The position numbers and the translations under genes are program-made. Below the pieces are notes generated by a model that saw only the letters and a list, made by a program, of their open reading frames with translations, searched no databases and was not told the DNA's origin. A stretch of 64,000 nucleotides of DNA, from positions 1 to 64,000 of the forward strand of contig JACIYJ010000002.1 in the NCBI GenBank assembly GCA_014360015.1. Reading direction: 5' to 3'. Shown one piece after another: positions 18,449 through 27,386 of the stretch. The DNA is from Candidatus Aminicenantota bacterium. GTDB lineage: Bacteria; Acidobacteriota; Aminicenantia; Aminicenantales; Saccharicenantaceae. Positions within the stretch are counted from its first letter, which is position 1. Every line of letters begins with the position of its first letter.

Positions 18449-19461
18449 AATTGTTGACTGAACTGGAAAATGGTTTCCATCACCTCCTGATGACTGAGTG
18501 AAGGTCCGTCCTGCGGCGAGTCAATAATCCGATAATCAAAGAAAGGACAGTTACCTTCATACCAGCGTTCCGAAACCGGCCGTCCCATCCTTTCTCTTTT
18601 TTGCTTTTCTTTTTCATTGAGCAGCCTTCCAAGTCCTCTCAAATTTACCCCAATTTCGGGGTCAACTCCGATGATGAAACGCTTTCCACCAAAATTGGAC
18701 AAAAGGAAAGAGAAGCCTTTACCTGAAGGAGAGTTGAAGATGTCACGCCGGCTCCATTCTTTCAGGAGAAAACTCTTGGGGTTCTGAACGACCAGCCCGT
18801 CAACCGCTTTAAATCCCTGACCGTTACTCAATGGCAGGTTAATCTTGATGATTTCAGCTTTCTCCAGGTCTTCGAGATAGTTAAAGTAATCATCTTCCAC
18901 CCGGTGCATGGCTTTCTCGTAGCGATCTATTCCTTGAAAAATCGGCCGATTGGCCACAATGTCCCGACCCAGCATAGCCTGTTCATAGAGAAGCTTCATC
19001 AGCCTCAGACCTTCGTTCACTCTTTCCAGGTTGGCTTCATCTTCCGGCTTCTGGATGTTGACAAAAATAGCCCGGAGCAGAGCATAGGGAGTGGCACTCA
19101 ATTCGATATTTTTAGGAATGGTAGCCGAATCGACCATTCGGGCATATTCAGCGATTTTTTTCATAGCCTCGTCTACAGCTCTGTTTTCCAGGAGTTTTAA
19201 GGTCAGAAAAATGGCGCTGACTGCATCAAAATCGGGCAACCTGTGGGTAATGATGGTGATTTTGTCTTCATTTTTTTGGAGATGGTTCAGCACTAACTCC
19301 GGGTGCTTGACCACTAAGGAAGCGGCACATTCAGCCTCAGCTTCTGGTTGATGATGGTCGATTACTCCGGGTGCAGTCTTCATCCCAACATCCAGAACAA
19401 TAGTTCCGGGTTCTGGTGAGAATTCTTGGCCATAAGGTGCAAATTGAAAAATGGTTTCCAT
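18439..19461 (-). CDS. DHH-type phosphoesterase-like protein
   Basis: The 340-residue protein carries two motifs of the DHH phosphoesterase fold: VIDHHQPE near residue 33 and THRLPDFDAVSAIF near residue 72, the latter resembling the DxD motif I of exopolyphosphatase/NanoRNase-like enzymes but with HRLPDFD. The order of the motifs is unusual, with the DHH segment before the DFD segment. The C-terminal half (SGKGFSFLLSNFGGKRFIIG) may be a substrate-recognition domain. Function is not established. It lies downstream of the GAF/GGDEF gene with a 51-base gap. Confidence 0.6.
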   Translation of the reverse strand: METIFQFAPYGQEFSPEPGTIVLDVGMKTAPGVIDHHQPEAEAECAASLVVKHPELVLNHLQKNEDKITIITHRLPDFDAVSAIFLTLKLLENRAVDEAMKKIAEYARMVDSATIPKNIELSATPYALLRAIFVNIQKPEDEANLERVNEGLRLMKLLYEQAMLGRDIVANRPIFQGIDRYEKAMHRVEDDYFNYLEDLEKAEIIKINLPLSNGQGFKAVDGLVVQNPKSFLLKEWSRRDIFNSPSGKGFSFLLSNFGGKRFIIGVDPEIGVNLRGLGRLLNEKEKQKRERMGRPVSERWYEGNCPFFDYRIIDSPQDGPSLSHQEVMETIFQFSQQFKS

Positions 19462-19512
19462 TTTCCTGTTTGCCCCTTAAAAGTGATTCTAAATAAAGTA
19501 GAATTAATTATA

Positions 19513-20601
19513 CTATTTTTGGCCTGAGAATAAAGACCCGGTGATAGCTTCTTCCAGCTGTTCTCCCGTTGTCAGATATTTTCGCCGCCGGCTTTTTTTG
19601 CTGTTCTGGTTCAGCCAGACATTGATTTCAGGTATTTTGTAGAGATTAACTGCCCTTTCTCCAGATTCAGAATAAACATTCACGGTTACCGTATATGGAA
19701 TTCCGGTAGCTCTTAGATTTTGGTTTTCCAGAAGTTTTTGAAGTCTATCCTGGATTTTTAGGGCTCCAGCCCTGTTAGTGTTCGGCAATAGAACCAGAAA
19801 TTCATTCTGGCCGACTCTGGACACCAGATCAACTTTTCTGGTAGTCTTTTTCAGGATGAAGCTCAGGTTTAACAGAACTCTTTCTCCAGCTTCCTGGCCG
19901 AAGGTCTGGATGATTTTTTCGTAATAATCGACAACAACCTTTATCAGCGATAAATCGGTTCCATATCTTTCGCTCCTGGCGACTTCTCGCTGGAAATATT
20001 CAAATAAGGTCTTGGCCTTGTAGGTTTGGGTCAGCTGATCAAAATCTTCCAGTTCTCTAATTTGTTTGAGGAGGACCAATCTTTCCAGGTTCAGCTCGGC
20101 AAAACTGGTTAAGGCCAGCAAAAATTTAAATTCTTCAAGGTTAAAAGCTGGTTTGTCTTTCTTGTTGACCAGGTAGACTACTCCATAGACCACTTTTTCG
20201 ATGCGGAAAGGGATGGCCATCAGACTTCTAATTTCCAACCCTGGAATCTGGTCGACCTCGGAATTAAACCTGGGATCCTTAGCACAGTCAGTTATGAGCA
20301 AATTCTGGTTAGTTTCAGCAGCCAGGCCGCAGAGGCCCTCTCCTTGCCTGACGACCTTGTCCTTGAGGCTTTCAGTTTTTTCACCCAGAATTTTGACATA
20401 ACACAAGTCACCCGTGGCCATCTCTTTCTGCAAAAAGGCCGCTATTTCAGGGTTGACAAGCTCGGCAGCTTTCTTTAAAAGTCGATCCAACAGGTCATCA
20501 GAGCTCTTGGAGAGGGACAGCTCTTTGACTGAATCAAAGAATCGACTGGCGTTTAAGATTTCCTGTTCGTTCTGGGCCAACCCGCCCTTAATCTCATCCA
20601 T
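19513..20601 (-). CDS. GAF domain protein with degenerate GGDEF domain
   Basis: The 362-residue cytoplasmic protein has a GAF domain (about residues 30-175, with GEGLCGLAAETNQ and RSLMAIPF) followed by a GGDEF-fold domain (about 185-345). The signature loop reads GQNEF (residues 264-268) instead of GGDEF, so diguanylate cyclase activity is doubtful. Several PilZ-type proteins in this window could answer to c-di-GMP, but this protein may only sense or scaffold. A promoter of the leaderless type precedes it within the end of the DUF4340 region. Confidence 0.8.
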   Translation of the reverse strand: MDEIKGGLAQNEQEILNASRFFDSVKELSLSKSSDDLLDRLLKKAAELVNPEIAAFLQKEMATGDLCYVKILGEKTESLKDKVVRQGEGLCGLAAETNQNLLITDCAKDPRFNSEVDQIPGLEIRSLMAIPFRIEKVVYGVVYLVNKKDKPAFNLEEFKFLLALTSFAELNLERLVLLKQIRELEDFDQLTQTYKAKTLFEYFQREVARSERYGTDLSLIKVVVDYYEKIIQTFGQEAGERVLLNLSFILKKTTRKVDLVSRVGQNEFLVLLPNTNRAGALKIQDRLQKLLENQNLRATGIPYTVTVNVYSESGERAVNLYKIPEINVWLNQNSKKSRRRKYLTTGEQLEEAITGSLFSGQK

Positions 20602-20608
20602 TTTTTAT

Positions 20609-20637
20609 CTAATATCAGATTTATTTTTTATTTTCAA
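20609..20637 (-). promoter_or_regulatory. Promoter of the GAF/GGDEF gene, leaderless type
   Basis: On the minus strand TTGAAA (20632-20637), 17 bases, then TATTAG (20609-20614) with an extended TGA context. The box ends seven bases before the ATG at 20601 and no Shine-Dalgarno sequence lies between. It overlaps the 3' end of the DUF4340 gene. Confidence 0.5.
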
Positions 20638-22012
20638 CATATTTCCAATCTTCAGGTTTGGCTGGTAGTTCTGTCAGGAAAGAGGAATCGACCCTGAACA
20701 GGTAGCTTAGCTCGTTATTTTTAATAATTACCTGTTTTTTGTCGGGTGTTTCCTGACCGACCAAAAGATGTATTTCTTTTTCCTCTTTATCCTGAGGCTT
20801 GACTTTAAGGGTAATTTTGACTCTCGGATTATCCAGTCCAAAGTCGGACAGGTTAGCTGGCCTGTCGATAAACTCTATGGCTTCTAAGTATTCCAGTTTC
20901 CTGATGAGGGATTCAATTTTAGATTCGTCCGCGGGTTCTTTTTTATTGGCTTCACCCAACACCAGCCATTTTTCCTGTTCCTGACCTTTTTCTTTTATTT
21001 TTTCCTTGGCTGCGGCGATAACCTTATCCTGCTGTTTTATAGTAATACCGATAACCTCCCAGCTATTAAAAACAGCCACTTTCTTTTCCCGCAGGTCATT
21101 AATCTTTTTGTTCAGGTCATTGATAATCTGGCTGTCAACTTCTATAATCTTTTTTGATATAGAGTTAGTAGCAATCACCTTGTCGTTCTTCTTGGTCAGC
21201 TGGAAGACGAGTTCCTTACTCTCAGGCAAAGTCAGGTTGACGGTAAATTCAGGCTGGTCTAGACCAAAAGACTTAAGATCTTCTGGCTTCTTTTCTTCAA
21301 CCACGAAGTTTTTGGCTTTCAATCTGGACAGATTGTCCAGCAGGTTATCTATTTGATAATTAGAAGCCAGAGCTTCAACTGGCTGCACCAGAATCCAGCT
21401 ATCTCCTTTACGGCTGGCCTTCCAGGTAAGGTCTTTTGATTTAACCTCGATGGCCTGGACTTCCTTAGTTTCAAACTTGAGTATTTCTTTGTTCCTCAGG
21501 TCAAACAGCTTCTTGTCCAGCGAATACTTTATGTAACTCGGTAGAAGCACAACTTTTGCCTGGTCTGCTCTCTTAGCGTAAAGAGTGCTGTCTAAGGGGT
21601 TTTCCATGCCGATGAGTATCTTGACCGGTTCCTTCTGCCCTTTGACCCATAGGCTAATTTCTTTCTTTGGTATCTCATAAGCCTTCAGGTCAGTGGCCTG
21701 ATTTTCGACCACATGTTCAATCCTGAGGCTGGCGAAATTTTCTGCCAGACTATTAGCTTCGTAATTATCGGCTTCGGCTACCAGCGGTTCAATTATCTGC
21801 CAGTTGCCTTTCTCATCTTTCTGTAAGGTTATGGTTTCCTGTCCCTCAGCTTTCAGGCTGATTTTTTCCACTTCAGCAGCCTTAAAATCGGTTAGCTTTT
21901 CTTCTTTTTCTTTCTTTTCCTTCGCTTTATTTGACGTGTGTTCGATAAAAACAACACCAGCCAGCAGGATGATAAAAACCAGAAGAAGAATGAGAGTCGT
22001 CTTGAACTTCAT
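20621..22012 (-). CDS. DUF4340 domain protein of an ABC-2 system
   Basis: A 463-residue protein with one N-terminal transmembrane helix (LILLLVFIILLAGVVF), then a Lys/Glu-rich linker and repeated units of the DUF4340 type (EKISLKAEGQETITLQKDEKGNWQI; KEVQAIEVKSKDLTWKASRKGDSW). Such proteins face the periplasm and accompany GldG-like/GldF-like ABC transporters. The ATG overlaps the end of the GldG-like gene by four bases, which indicates translational coupling. Substrate unknown. Confidence 0.85.
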   Translation of the reverse strand: MKFKTTLILLLVFIILLAGVVFIEHTSNKAKEKKEKEEKLTDFKAAEVEKISLKAEGQETITLQKDEKGNWQIIEPLVAEADNYEANSLAENFASLRIEHVVENQATDLKAYEIPKKEISLWVKGQKEPVKILIGMENPLDSTLYAKRADQAKVVLLPSYIKYSLDKKLFDLRNKEILKFETKEVQAIEVKSKDLTWKASRKGDSWILVQPVEALASNYQIDNLLDNLSRLKAKNFVVEEKKPEDLKSFGLDQPEFTVNLTLPESKELVFQLTKKNDKVIATNSISKKIIEVDSQIINDLNKKINDLREKKVAVFNSWEVIGITIKQQDKVIAAAKEKIKEKGQEQEKWLVLGEANKKEPADESKIESLIRKLEYLEAIEFIDRPANLSDFGLDNPRVKITLKVKPQDKEEKEIHLLVGQETPDKKQVIIKNNELSYLFRVDSSFLTELPAKPEDWKYVENKK

Positions 22013-23580
22013 AACGACCTCCTTCTTAACCAGATGGTTAAACCGGTAATTAAGACAATTAAAGGCAGTAGAATTATGGAGATGAACATCAAGAGCCTGC
22101 CCTGACTGGGTGTTAACTGGATGGTGCGTGGCGACTGAGTTTTGGGCTGAATCGAGATCAAGTCAGATTCTTCGGTCAACCAGTTAACGGTGTTCAAAAA
22201 GAGATTGCCGTTTCCAGAAAGGTTGTAATACCTGTTGGTGATAAAATCTGAATCTCCGAAAACAGCCAGTCGGGCTTCCTTAGATTGAGGTTGTGAACTT
22301 TCTTTTGACCCGGGTTCACTCGTAGATTTGGCTTCGGTTGTTTCTGTAATCTTTTTCGTCCCAACCACGGCTAAGGAAATCGGGCCCTGTTTGTCTTTAT
22401 TCTTGTCAAAGGAAACTTCTTTCTGGTCGAGCTGGCGTTCCGACCAGGAGTTAGAGCTGGTCTTAGCAATAGCAGTTAAGGTCATGCCCTCGGGTTTGGT
22501 CTCAGCTATTTCTACTGACCTGGCTAAGGGGAAGAAAGTAGCATAGCGGAAATTTTTCGTTATTTCGTGATAGTCATATTCAGTCACCACTGGCATAAAA
22601 TAATCACCGCCCAGAAGTCTGGAGACAGTATCAACTACTAAATCATTTTCCAATTTGAAGCCATATTCAGCCAGCCAGGATTCCAGACCGGAAGTTGTTT
22701 CTGGGTCAACCATAAAGAAAATTCGTCCGCCCTTATTCAGGTAATTTTTGAGAGTTTCCAGTTCATTGGGCAGCAGGGCTTTGCGGGGTCCGGGAACGAT
22801 GAGAAGGCTGCAATTAGCCGGAAAATTTTCTGACAGCGCCAGACTGAGCTTCTTGACTTCATAGCCGATTTTTTCCAGTTCACTCTTGGCTGTGGTGTAA
22901 CCGGAATCAGAACTTTCTTCGATCGAACCTTCCCCATGGCCTTCAAGAAAATAGATAACCTTTTTCTTCTCCCTGGTTACCTTGATGAGAGCGTTGGTGA
23001 TGTCTTCTTCTGAAGTGGTGGTGATGCGATTCTCTTTATCTCCGCATTCAAAAACCGTAGTTCCGTCCTGAGTTATTTCATATTTCTTCACCAGTCCGGG
23101 GTTTTTATCAGGGTCGATGAATTCGTATTTGATTCGAGGAGAATGGTAGGCATAGATTTTAAGAAGATTTTCCATGGTTGGCCGGCTGACATTGCCATCG
23201 CGGAAGAAGCATTTGATGGTAACATCCTTTTTCAGGTTTTTAACTACATTGATCGACTGATCGGATAGGCTGTGGATTTTGGCTGCGGTAAAATCAATCC
23301 GGTAGTGATGTCTGGCCAGGAAGAAGTTGATTACCACCAGAATGGCCAGGACCAGAATAATAATCAGAAACATATTGCTGGAATAAAGAAAAGACTTGCG
23401 TTTGAGACCTTCTTTCAACTCTGCCAGATTGAGAATTATATACCCAATCATCAGAACCACACCGACCAGACCACAAACCAGAGCTACTGTCCGGTATTGG
23501 GGCCAGACGATGAGCAAGACAAGGGCTAAGGCAACAAGACCAAGACTTATATAATTAAGATAATTTTTAATCCAAGTCAT
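22009..23580 (-). CDS. GldG-like ABC-type auxiliary protein
   Basis: The 523-residue protein has two N-terminal transmembrane helices, a large periplasmic domain typical of the GldG/ABC_transp_aux family (HYRIDFTAAKIHSLSDQS, VIYFLEGHGEGS, FFMVDPETTSGLE) and a C-terminal transmembrane helix followed by RRRS. It is coupled to the permease gene upstream and the DUF4340 gene downstream. In Bacteroidota relatives act in gliding motility, but homologues are widespread in non-gliding bacteria, so motility is not implied. Confidence 0.85.
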   Translation of the reverse strand: MTWIKNYLNYISLGLVALALVLLIVWPQYRTVALVCGLVGVVLMIGYIILNLAELKEGLKRKSFLYSSNMFLIIILVLAILVVINFFLARHHYRIDFTAAKIHSLSDQSINVVKNLKKDVTIKCFFRDGNVSRPTMENLLKIYAYHSPRIKYEFIDPDKNPGLVKKYEITQDGTTVFECGDKENRITTTSEEDITNALIKVTREKKKVIYFLEGHGEGSIEESSDSGYTTAKSELEKIGYEVKKLSLALSENFPANCSLLIVPGPRKALLPNELETLKNYLNKGGRIFFMVDPETTSGLESWLAEYGFKLENDLVVDTVSRLLGGDYFMPVVTEYDYHEITKNFRYATFFPLARSVEIAETKPEGMTLTAIAKTSSNSWSERQLDQKEVSFDKNKDKQGPISLAVVGTKKITETTEAKSTSEPGSKESSQPQSKEARLAVFGDSDFITNRYYNLSGNGNLFLNTVNWLTEESDLISIQPKTQSPRTIQLTPSQGRLLMFISIILLPLIVLITGLTIWLRRRSL

Positions 23581-23584
23581 GGCC

Positions 23585-24352
23585 TTACCTCCACCTGCGG
23601 GATTGAATGACTGAGTGGGTCAGGAAAAGTCCGAAGAAAGCAAAGCTCAAATAATAAACCAGATCACTAGTATCAAGAATACCTTTGGTCATGCCATCGA
23701 AATGCTCAAAAAAGGAAAGATAATTAAGGACATCTTGCCACAGACCCCGGGCTGAATATCCGGCCCAGCTCAGAACCCAGAACAGGAGAAGAGTTCCGAA
23801 AGTCAGAACGGCTGAAACAATCTGGTTTTCAGTAAGTGACGACCAGAAAATCCCCAGTCCGAGAAAAGCTGCACCCAGTAAGAACAGACCGAGATAACCC
23901 AGTAGATAGGGAAGAGGTTCAGGATTGCCGTAGATAAAAGTGAAAATTGTCGGGATGGCACTCAGCAGGAGCATGATTAAAAGGACGATTAAAGAAGCCA
24001 GGTATTTTCCGAGAATAATCTGCACCACCGATACCGGTGAAGTGAACAGCAGTTCTTCGGTGCCCATCTTTTTTTCTTCAGAGAAAAGTCGCATCGAAAG
24101 TAAAGGCAGCATCAGCAGGAGGATAATGCTCAAGTTATGGAAAAGAGGGGCAAAGACCATCTGATTGATGTTGATCTGCTGGTAATAGTAGGGGTTTTGA
24201 GCCATCTGCATAGCCTGGGAATTGAACCACCAGACCAGACTATAAAAGAAAAAGCCGGAAAGAAGAATAAAAATGGAGATGACTATGTAAGCTATGGGAG
24301 AAGTAAAATAAGAGAGAAGTTCTTTTTTGGTGATGGACCAAACGGCTTTCAT
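23585..24352 (-). CDS. ABC-2 type permease (GldF-like)
   Basis: The 255-residue integral membrane protein has six predicted helices. Its N-terminus (WSITKKELLSYFTSPIAYIV) and the segment EEKKMGTEELLFTSPVSVVQIILGKYLA are typical of ABC-2 permeases of the GldF type. The ATG overlaps the TGA of the ATPase gene by four bases (ATGA). It should form the membrane channel with the ATPase encoded upstream and the GldG-like protein downstream. Confidence 0.88.
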   Translation of the reverse strand: MKAVWSITKKELLSYFTSPIAYIVISIFILLSGFFFYSLVWWFNSQAMQMAQNPYYYQQININQMVFAPLFHNLSIILLLMLPLLSMRLFSEEKKMGTEELLFTSPVSVVQIILGKYLASLIVLLIMLLLSAIPTIFTFIYGNPEPLPYLLGYLGLFLLGAAFLGLGIFWSSLTENQIVSAVLTFGTLLLFWVLSWAGYSARGLWQDVLNYLSFFEHFDGMTKGILDTSDLVYYLSFAFFGLFLTHSVIQSRRWR

Positions 24353-25275
24353 TGTTCCATCCCTCCTGAAACGATTCTCAGATAAAGCTCTTCAATGTTC
24401 ATAGCCACCGAGCGCATTTCCAGAAGCCCAAGCTGCTTTTCCAGACAGAGTTTGATGATCTGTTCTCTCATATCTTTGTTTCTGTCCCATTCCAGCTTGA
24501 TTTCTGAGCCTTCAAAATGAGCGTTATCTATGCCAGGCAATTGACGAAAAAGATTCAGGACTTCGTTGTCGACTTTTTTAAGACGTAAATAGACACCGTC
24601 TTTTTCTTTGTAAGTCGTGGTCAATTCTTCCAGGGAACCGGAAGCCATCAACTTGCCTTCGTTGATAATCACCACGCCGTCGCAGACCTGAGTGACTTCA
24701 GCCAGGATATGGGTGGAAAGCATCACCGTGTGTTCACCCTTAAGAGATTTAATCAGCTGGCGGATTTCCACGATCTGAGCCGGGTCCAGCCCGATAGTCG
24801 GTTCATCCAAGATGATAACCTGCGGGTTGTGAATCAGAGCCTGAGCGATACCCACCCGTTGCTTGTAGCCGCGAGAAATATTTTTGATTAACCTTTTTCT
24901 GACAGGCTGAAGGCCGGTAATTTCCACCGCCCGGTCAACGGCCGCTTTTTTTCTTGAACCCGGAACTTTTTTAATCTCAGCTACGAACCCTAAATAAGCT
25001 TCAACCGTCATTTCTGGATAGACAGGGACAGTTTCAGGCAAATAACCGATTGACTGCTTGACGGCATCAGCCTGTTCAAAGACATCATACCCGGCCACCA
25101 CCGCCCGGCCTTCAGTTGCTGGAAGATAACCGGTCAAGATTCTCATGGTGGTGGTTTTTCCCGCAGCGTTGGGTCCAAGCAGACCCCAAATTTTCCCTTT
25201 TTCTACCTTAAAATTAAGATCTTTGACGGCTACGAGGTCGCCATATTTTTTAGTGAGATGTTCAGTTTCAATCAT
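24349..25275 (-). CDS. ABC transporter ATP-binding protein (GldA-like)
   Basis: The 308-residue ATPase has Walker A GPNAAGKTT, Q-loop, signature ISRGYKQRVG, Walker B VIILDEP and switch His (LSTHIL), all intact. The C-terminal 80 residues match the regulatory extension of ABC-2 exporters (YLRLKKVDNEVLNLF). A good AAAGGAGG site precedes the ATG at 25275. It is the first gene of a four-gene operon with permease, GldG-like and DUF4340 genes. Confidence 0.92.
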   Translation of the reverse strand: MIETEHLTKKYGDLVAVKDLNFKVEKGKIWGLLGPNAAGKTTTMRILTGYLPATEGRAVVAGYDVFEQADAVKQSIGYLPETVPVYPEMTVEAYLGFVAEIKKVPGSRKKAAVDRAVEITGLQPVRKRLIKNISRGYKQRVGIAQALIHNPQVIILDEPTIGLDPAQIVEIRQLIKSLKGEHTVMLSTHILAEVTQVCDGVVIINEGKLMASGSLEELTTTYKEKDGVYLRLKKVDNEVLNLFRQLPGIDNAHFEGSEIKLEWDRNKDMREQIIKLCLEKQLGLLEMRSVAMNIEELYLRIVSGGMEQ

Positions 25276-25323
25276 CGGCTAACCTCCTTTCTCCAGTAAT
25301 AACGTTTAAAAGACGAAAAAACG

Positions 25324-27261
25324 TTACATTTTCTCTGGAATCTGAATTCCCATCAGGTCGAGAGCCTGACAGAGAATTTCATGAACGAAGTATATGGTCA
25401 TCAATCTGAAAGTTCGGAGTTCTTCGTCTTTTTCAGCCAGAACCTGGTAATTGTGATAGTAGCTGTTGAATTTCTGGCAAAGGTTGAAGGTGAATTTGGC
25501 TAAATTGGCAAATTCTAAGGTGATGATTGACCGCAAGACTTCTTCATCCAGTCCGGAGGCATAGACGATGAGTTCCCAGAAGTCGCGAGCTTCTTCCGGG
25601 GATAATTTTTCGAGATTAATATTTTTGAGCAGTTCAGGTCGTAAGATTTCCTGGTAAGAAATTCCAGTTTTTTCCTGAAATTTGCGGAAGATGCTTCTTA
25701 ACCTGACTGCAGTGTACTGAAGATAGGGACCGGTTTCGCCTTCAAAGTTCAGGGCTTCATCGAAATCAAAGACGATTAGCGAATTCCGCGCATACTTCAG
25801 CATAAAATACCTGACCGCGGCGCAGGCAATTTGCCTGGCAATTTGCTGCTTGCTGGAAAGCGGCAAATCCGGGTTTCTCTTAGCGACTTCTTCGAACGCC
25901 TTTTCTTCCAGTCGGTCAAGCAGGTCATCAGCTTTAACCCCAATTCCTTTTCGACCGGATACTTCGAGAAAGGTCCGGTCTTTATCTTCTTCAGAAATTT
26001 CTACATTGATTTCAGAAAGACTTTTAGGGGAGAGAGCCACCATTTCGTAGGAGAAATGTATTGACCTGGAGGCCTGCTCCTTATAGCCGAGTGATTTCAG
26101 ACTCTGAACCACCACTTTCTGAAGATAAGACTGACGGACATCGATGACATTGTAAACCTTGCTGCCGGCTCCAAAATGGACATCATAAGGAGTGGGTCGG
26201 GCTGAAGAAATCCAGATTGTCCGGCCGTTATCTTCAACAAAAGGCTCATAGTAGAAATCCTGACCGAGAAGCCCGAATTTCCAGAGCTGATAAGCTATGT
26301 CCTTACCGACATAGGTGACTGTTCCGTCGGACCTGACGATTATTTTTTCTCGCTCCGGCTCATCTTCAAGTTTCATCACCCAGCAGCCTGCGGATTCTCC
26401 TTCCTGAGAAAAATGGATGGTCTGGCTGTCCCTGAGCATCTGGAAAGCTTTTTCCCAGAATTTAAGCCCCAGAATACTGCTCTCGCAGGGGAGAACATCA
26501 TAGGTAATGTTCAGCCTCTTCATCGTGGCTAAATGAGCCCGAAGAATTCGTCTTGAGACATAATAAGCATAATCAGCTTCAGGTGAAAGGCCGTGCTCGA
26601 TTCTCTTGAGAATTTCTGCCCTTTTGGCCTGAGCTTGTTGGTTTTCGGCCAGAAACCGGGAGACTCTGGTATAAAGGTCCCAGCAGTAGTAATCAAATTT
26701 GCCTTCAATTTTATCCAGGTCAGTCAAACTCTTTTTTTCAAGCTCCATTAAACCATAGACTACGTCGACCACTTGGACTCCGGTGTCGTCGATGTAGTTC
26801 TGGACTTCAACCTTTTCGCCTTTATACCTGAGACATCTGACTAAGGTATCGCCTAAACAGGCATTGCGGAGATGTCCAACGTGGGCGGCCTTGTTGGGGT
26901 TGATGTTAGTATGTTCGACGATGACTTTCTTTTCCTCAGGATTGAGTCCGGTCTTTTCCAGGTTGGCGAATTTCTCGGAAAAGAATTTTTTCCGGTCAAG
27001 ATAGAGGTTGATATAGCCAGCCCCGGCCACTTCCACTTTTTCCACACCTTCCAGGTCCGACAGCAGTTCAGCCGCCCGGCTGGCAATAGCCCTGGGATTG
27101 GTCTTGAGCTTTTTGGCTAAGGGAAAGGCAATGGAGAGAGCCAGATCGCCAAATTTCTGGTCAGGAGTACTGGTGAGCTCCACCTCCTCGGCTGACAGAG
27201 GAAATTCTGAACTCAGTTTGGAGACGATTTTTTCTTTTAATTCCTTCTTTGTTTTAAGCAT
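25324..27261 (-). CDS. argS: Arginyl-tRNA synthetase
   Basis: Class I synthetase of 645 residues for tRNA-Arg. The N-terminal tRNA-binding Add-1 domain is followed by the HIGH-type motif HVGHLRNACLGD, the catalytic fold with a GRKGIGVKADDLL segment in place of a classical KMSKS, and a C-terminal DALR anticodon-binding domain ending LMGIQIPEKM. The ATG at 27261 (MLKTKKELKEK) is chosen over an upstream frame start at 27306 because the -10 box lies between them. There is no Shine-Dalgarno sequence. It is divergent from gcvT. Confidence 0.95.
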   Translation of the reverse strand: MLKTKKELKEKIVSKLSSEFPLSAEEVELTSTPDQKFGDLALSIAFPLAKKLKTNPRAIASRAAELLSDLEGVEKVEVAGAGYINLYLDRKKFFSEKFANLEKTGLNPEEKKVIVEHTNINPNKAAHVGHLRNACLGDTLVRCLRYKGEKVEVQNYIDDTGVQVVDVVYGLMELEKKSLTDLDKIEGKFDYYCWDLYTRVSRFLAENQQAQAKRAEILKRIEHGLSPEADYAYYVSRRILRAHLATMKRLNITYDVLPCESSILGLKFWEKAFQMLRDSQTIHFSQEGESAGCWVMKLEDEPEREKIIVRSDGTVTYVGKDIAYQLWKFGLLGQDFYYEPFVEDNGRTIWISSARPTPYDVHFGAGSKVYNVIDVRQSYLQKVVVQSLKSLGYKEQASRSIHFSYEMVALSPKSLSEINVEISEEDKDRTFLEVSGRKGIGVKADDLLDRLEEKAFEEVAKRNPDLPLSSKQQIARQIACAAVRYFMLKYARNSLIVFDFDEALNFEGETGPYLQYTAVRLRSIFRKFQEKTGISYQEILRPELLKNINLEKLSPEEARDFWELIVYASGLDEEVLRSIITLEFANLAKFTFNLCQKFNSYYHNYQVLAEKDEELRTFRLMTIYFVHEILCQALDLMGIQIPEKM

Positions 27262-27271
27262 TGTGCTTTTA

Positions 27272-27299
27272 ATTATAACAAAAATCTTTGGTCTAACAA
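27272..27299 (-). promoter_or_regulatory. Extended -10 promoter of argS, near-leaderless
   Basis: On the minus strand TTGTTA (27294-27299), a 16-base spacer, then TATAAT (27272-27277) in the extended context TGTTATAAT. The box ends 10 bases before the ATG, predicting a leader of about three or four bases. Confidence 0.65.
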
Positions 27300-27337
27300 G
27301 TTGCACTTATACTTGAAACATTATATAAATTTGTGAT

Positions 27338-27358
27338 ACTTAATTAGCTTAGTTAAGT
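27338..27358. promoter_or_regulatory. Imperfect palindrome upstream of gcvT
   Basis: A 21-base imperfect inverted repeat with arms ACTTAATTA and TAGTTAAGT lies 29 bases before the gcvT ATG, in the 125-base divergent region shared with argS. It could be a repressor site or part of the gcv promoter. AT-rich palindromes also arise by chance. Confidence 0.3.
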
Positions 27359-27386
27359 TAAATATTATTTAGTGAAAGGAATTATC

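Noticed and set aside
22009-25275. Gliding motility machinery (GldA/F/G)
   Set aside because: The families are similar, but other gliding genes are absent and such ABC-2/DUF4340 sets occur in non-gliding bacteria; motility is not claimed.
27300-27386. Glycine riboswitch upstream of gcvT
   Set aside because: The divergent region leaves too little leader for the tandem aptamer, and no characteristic loops are visible.
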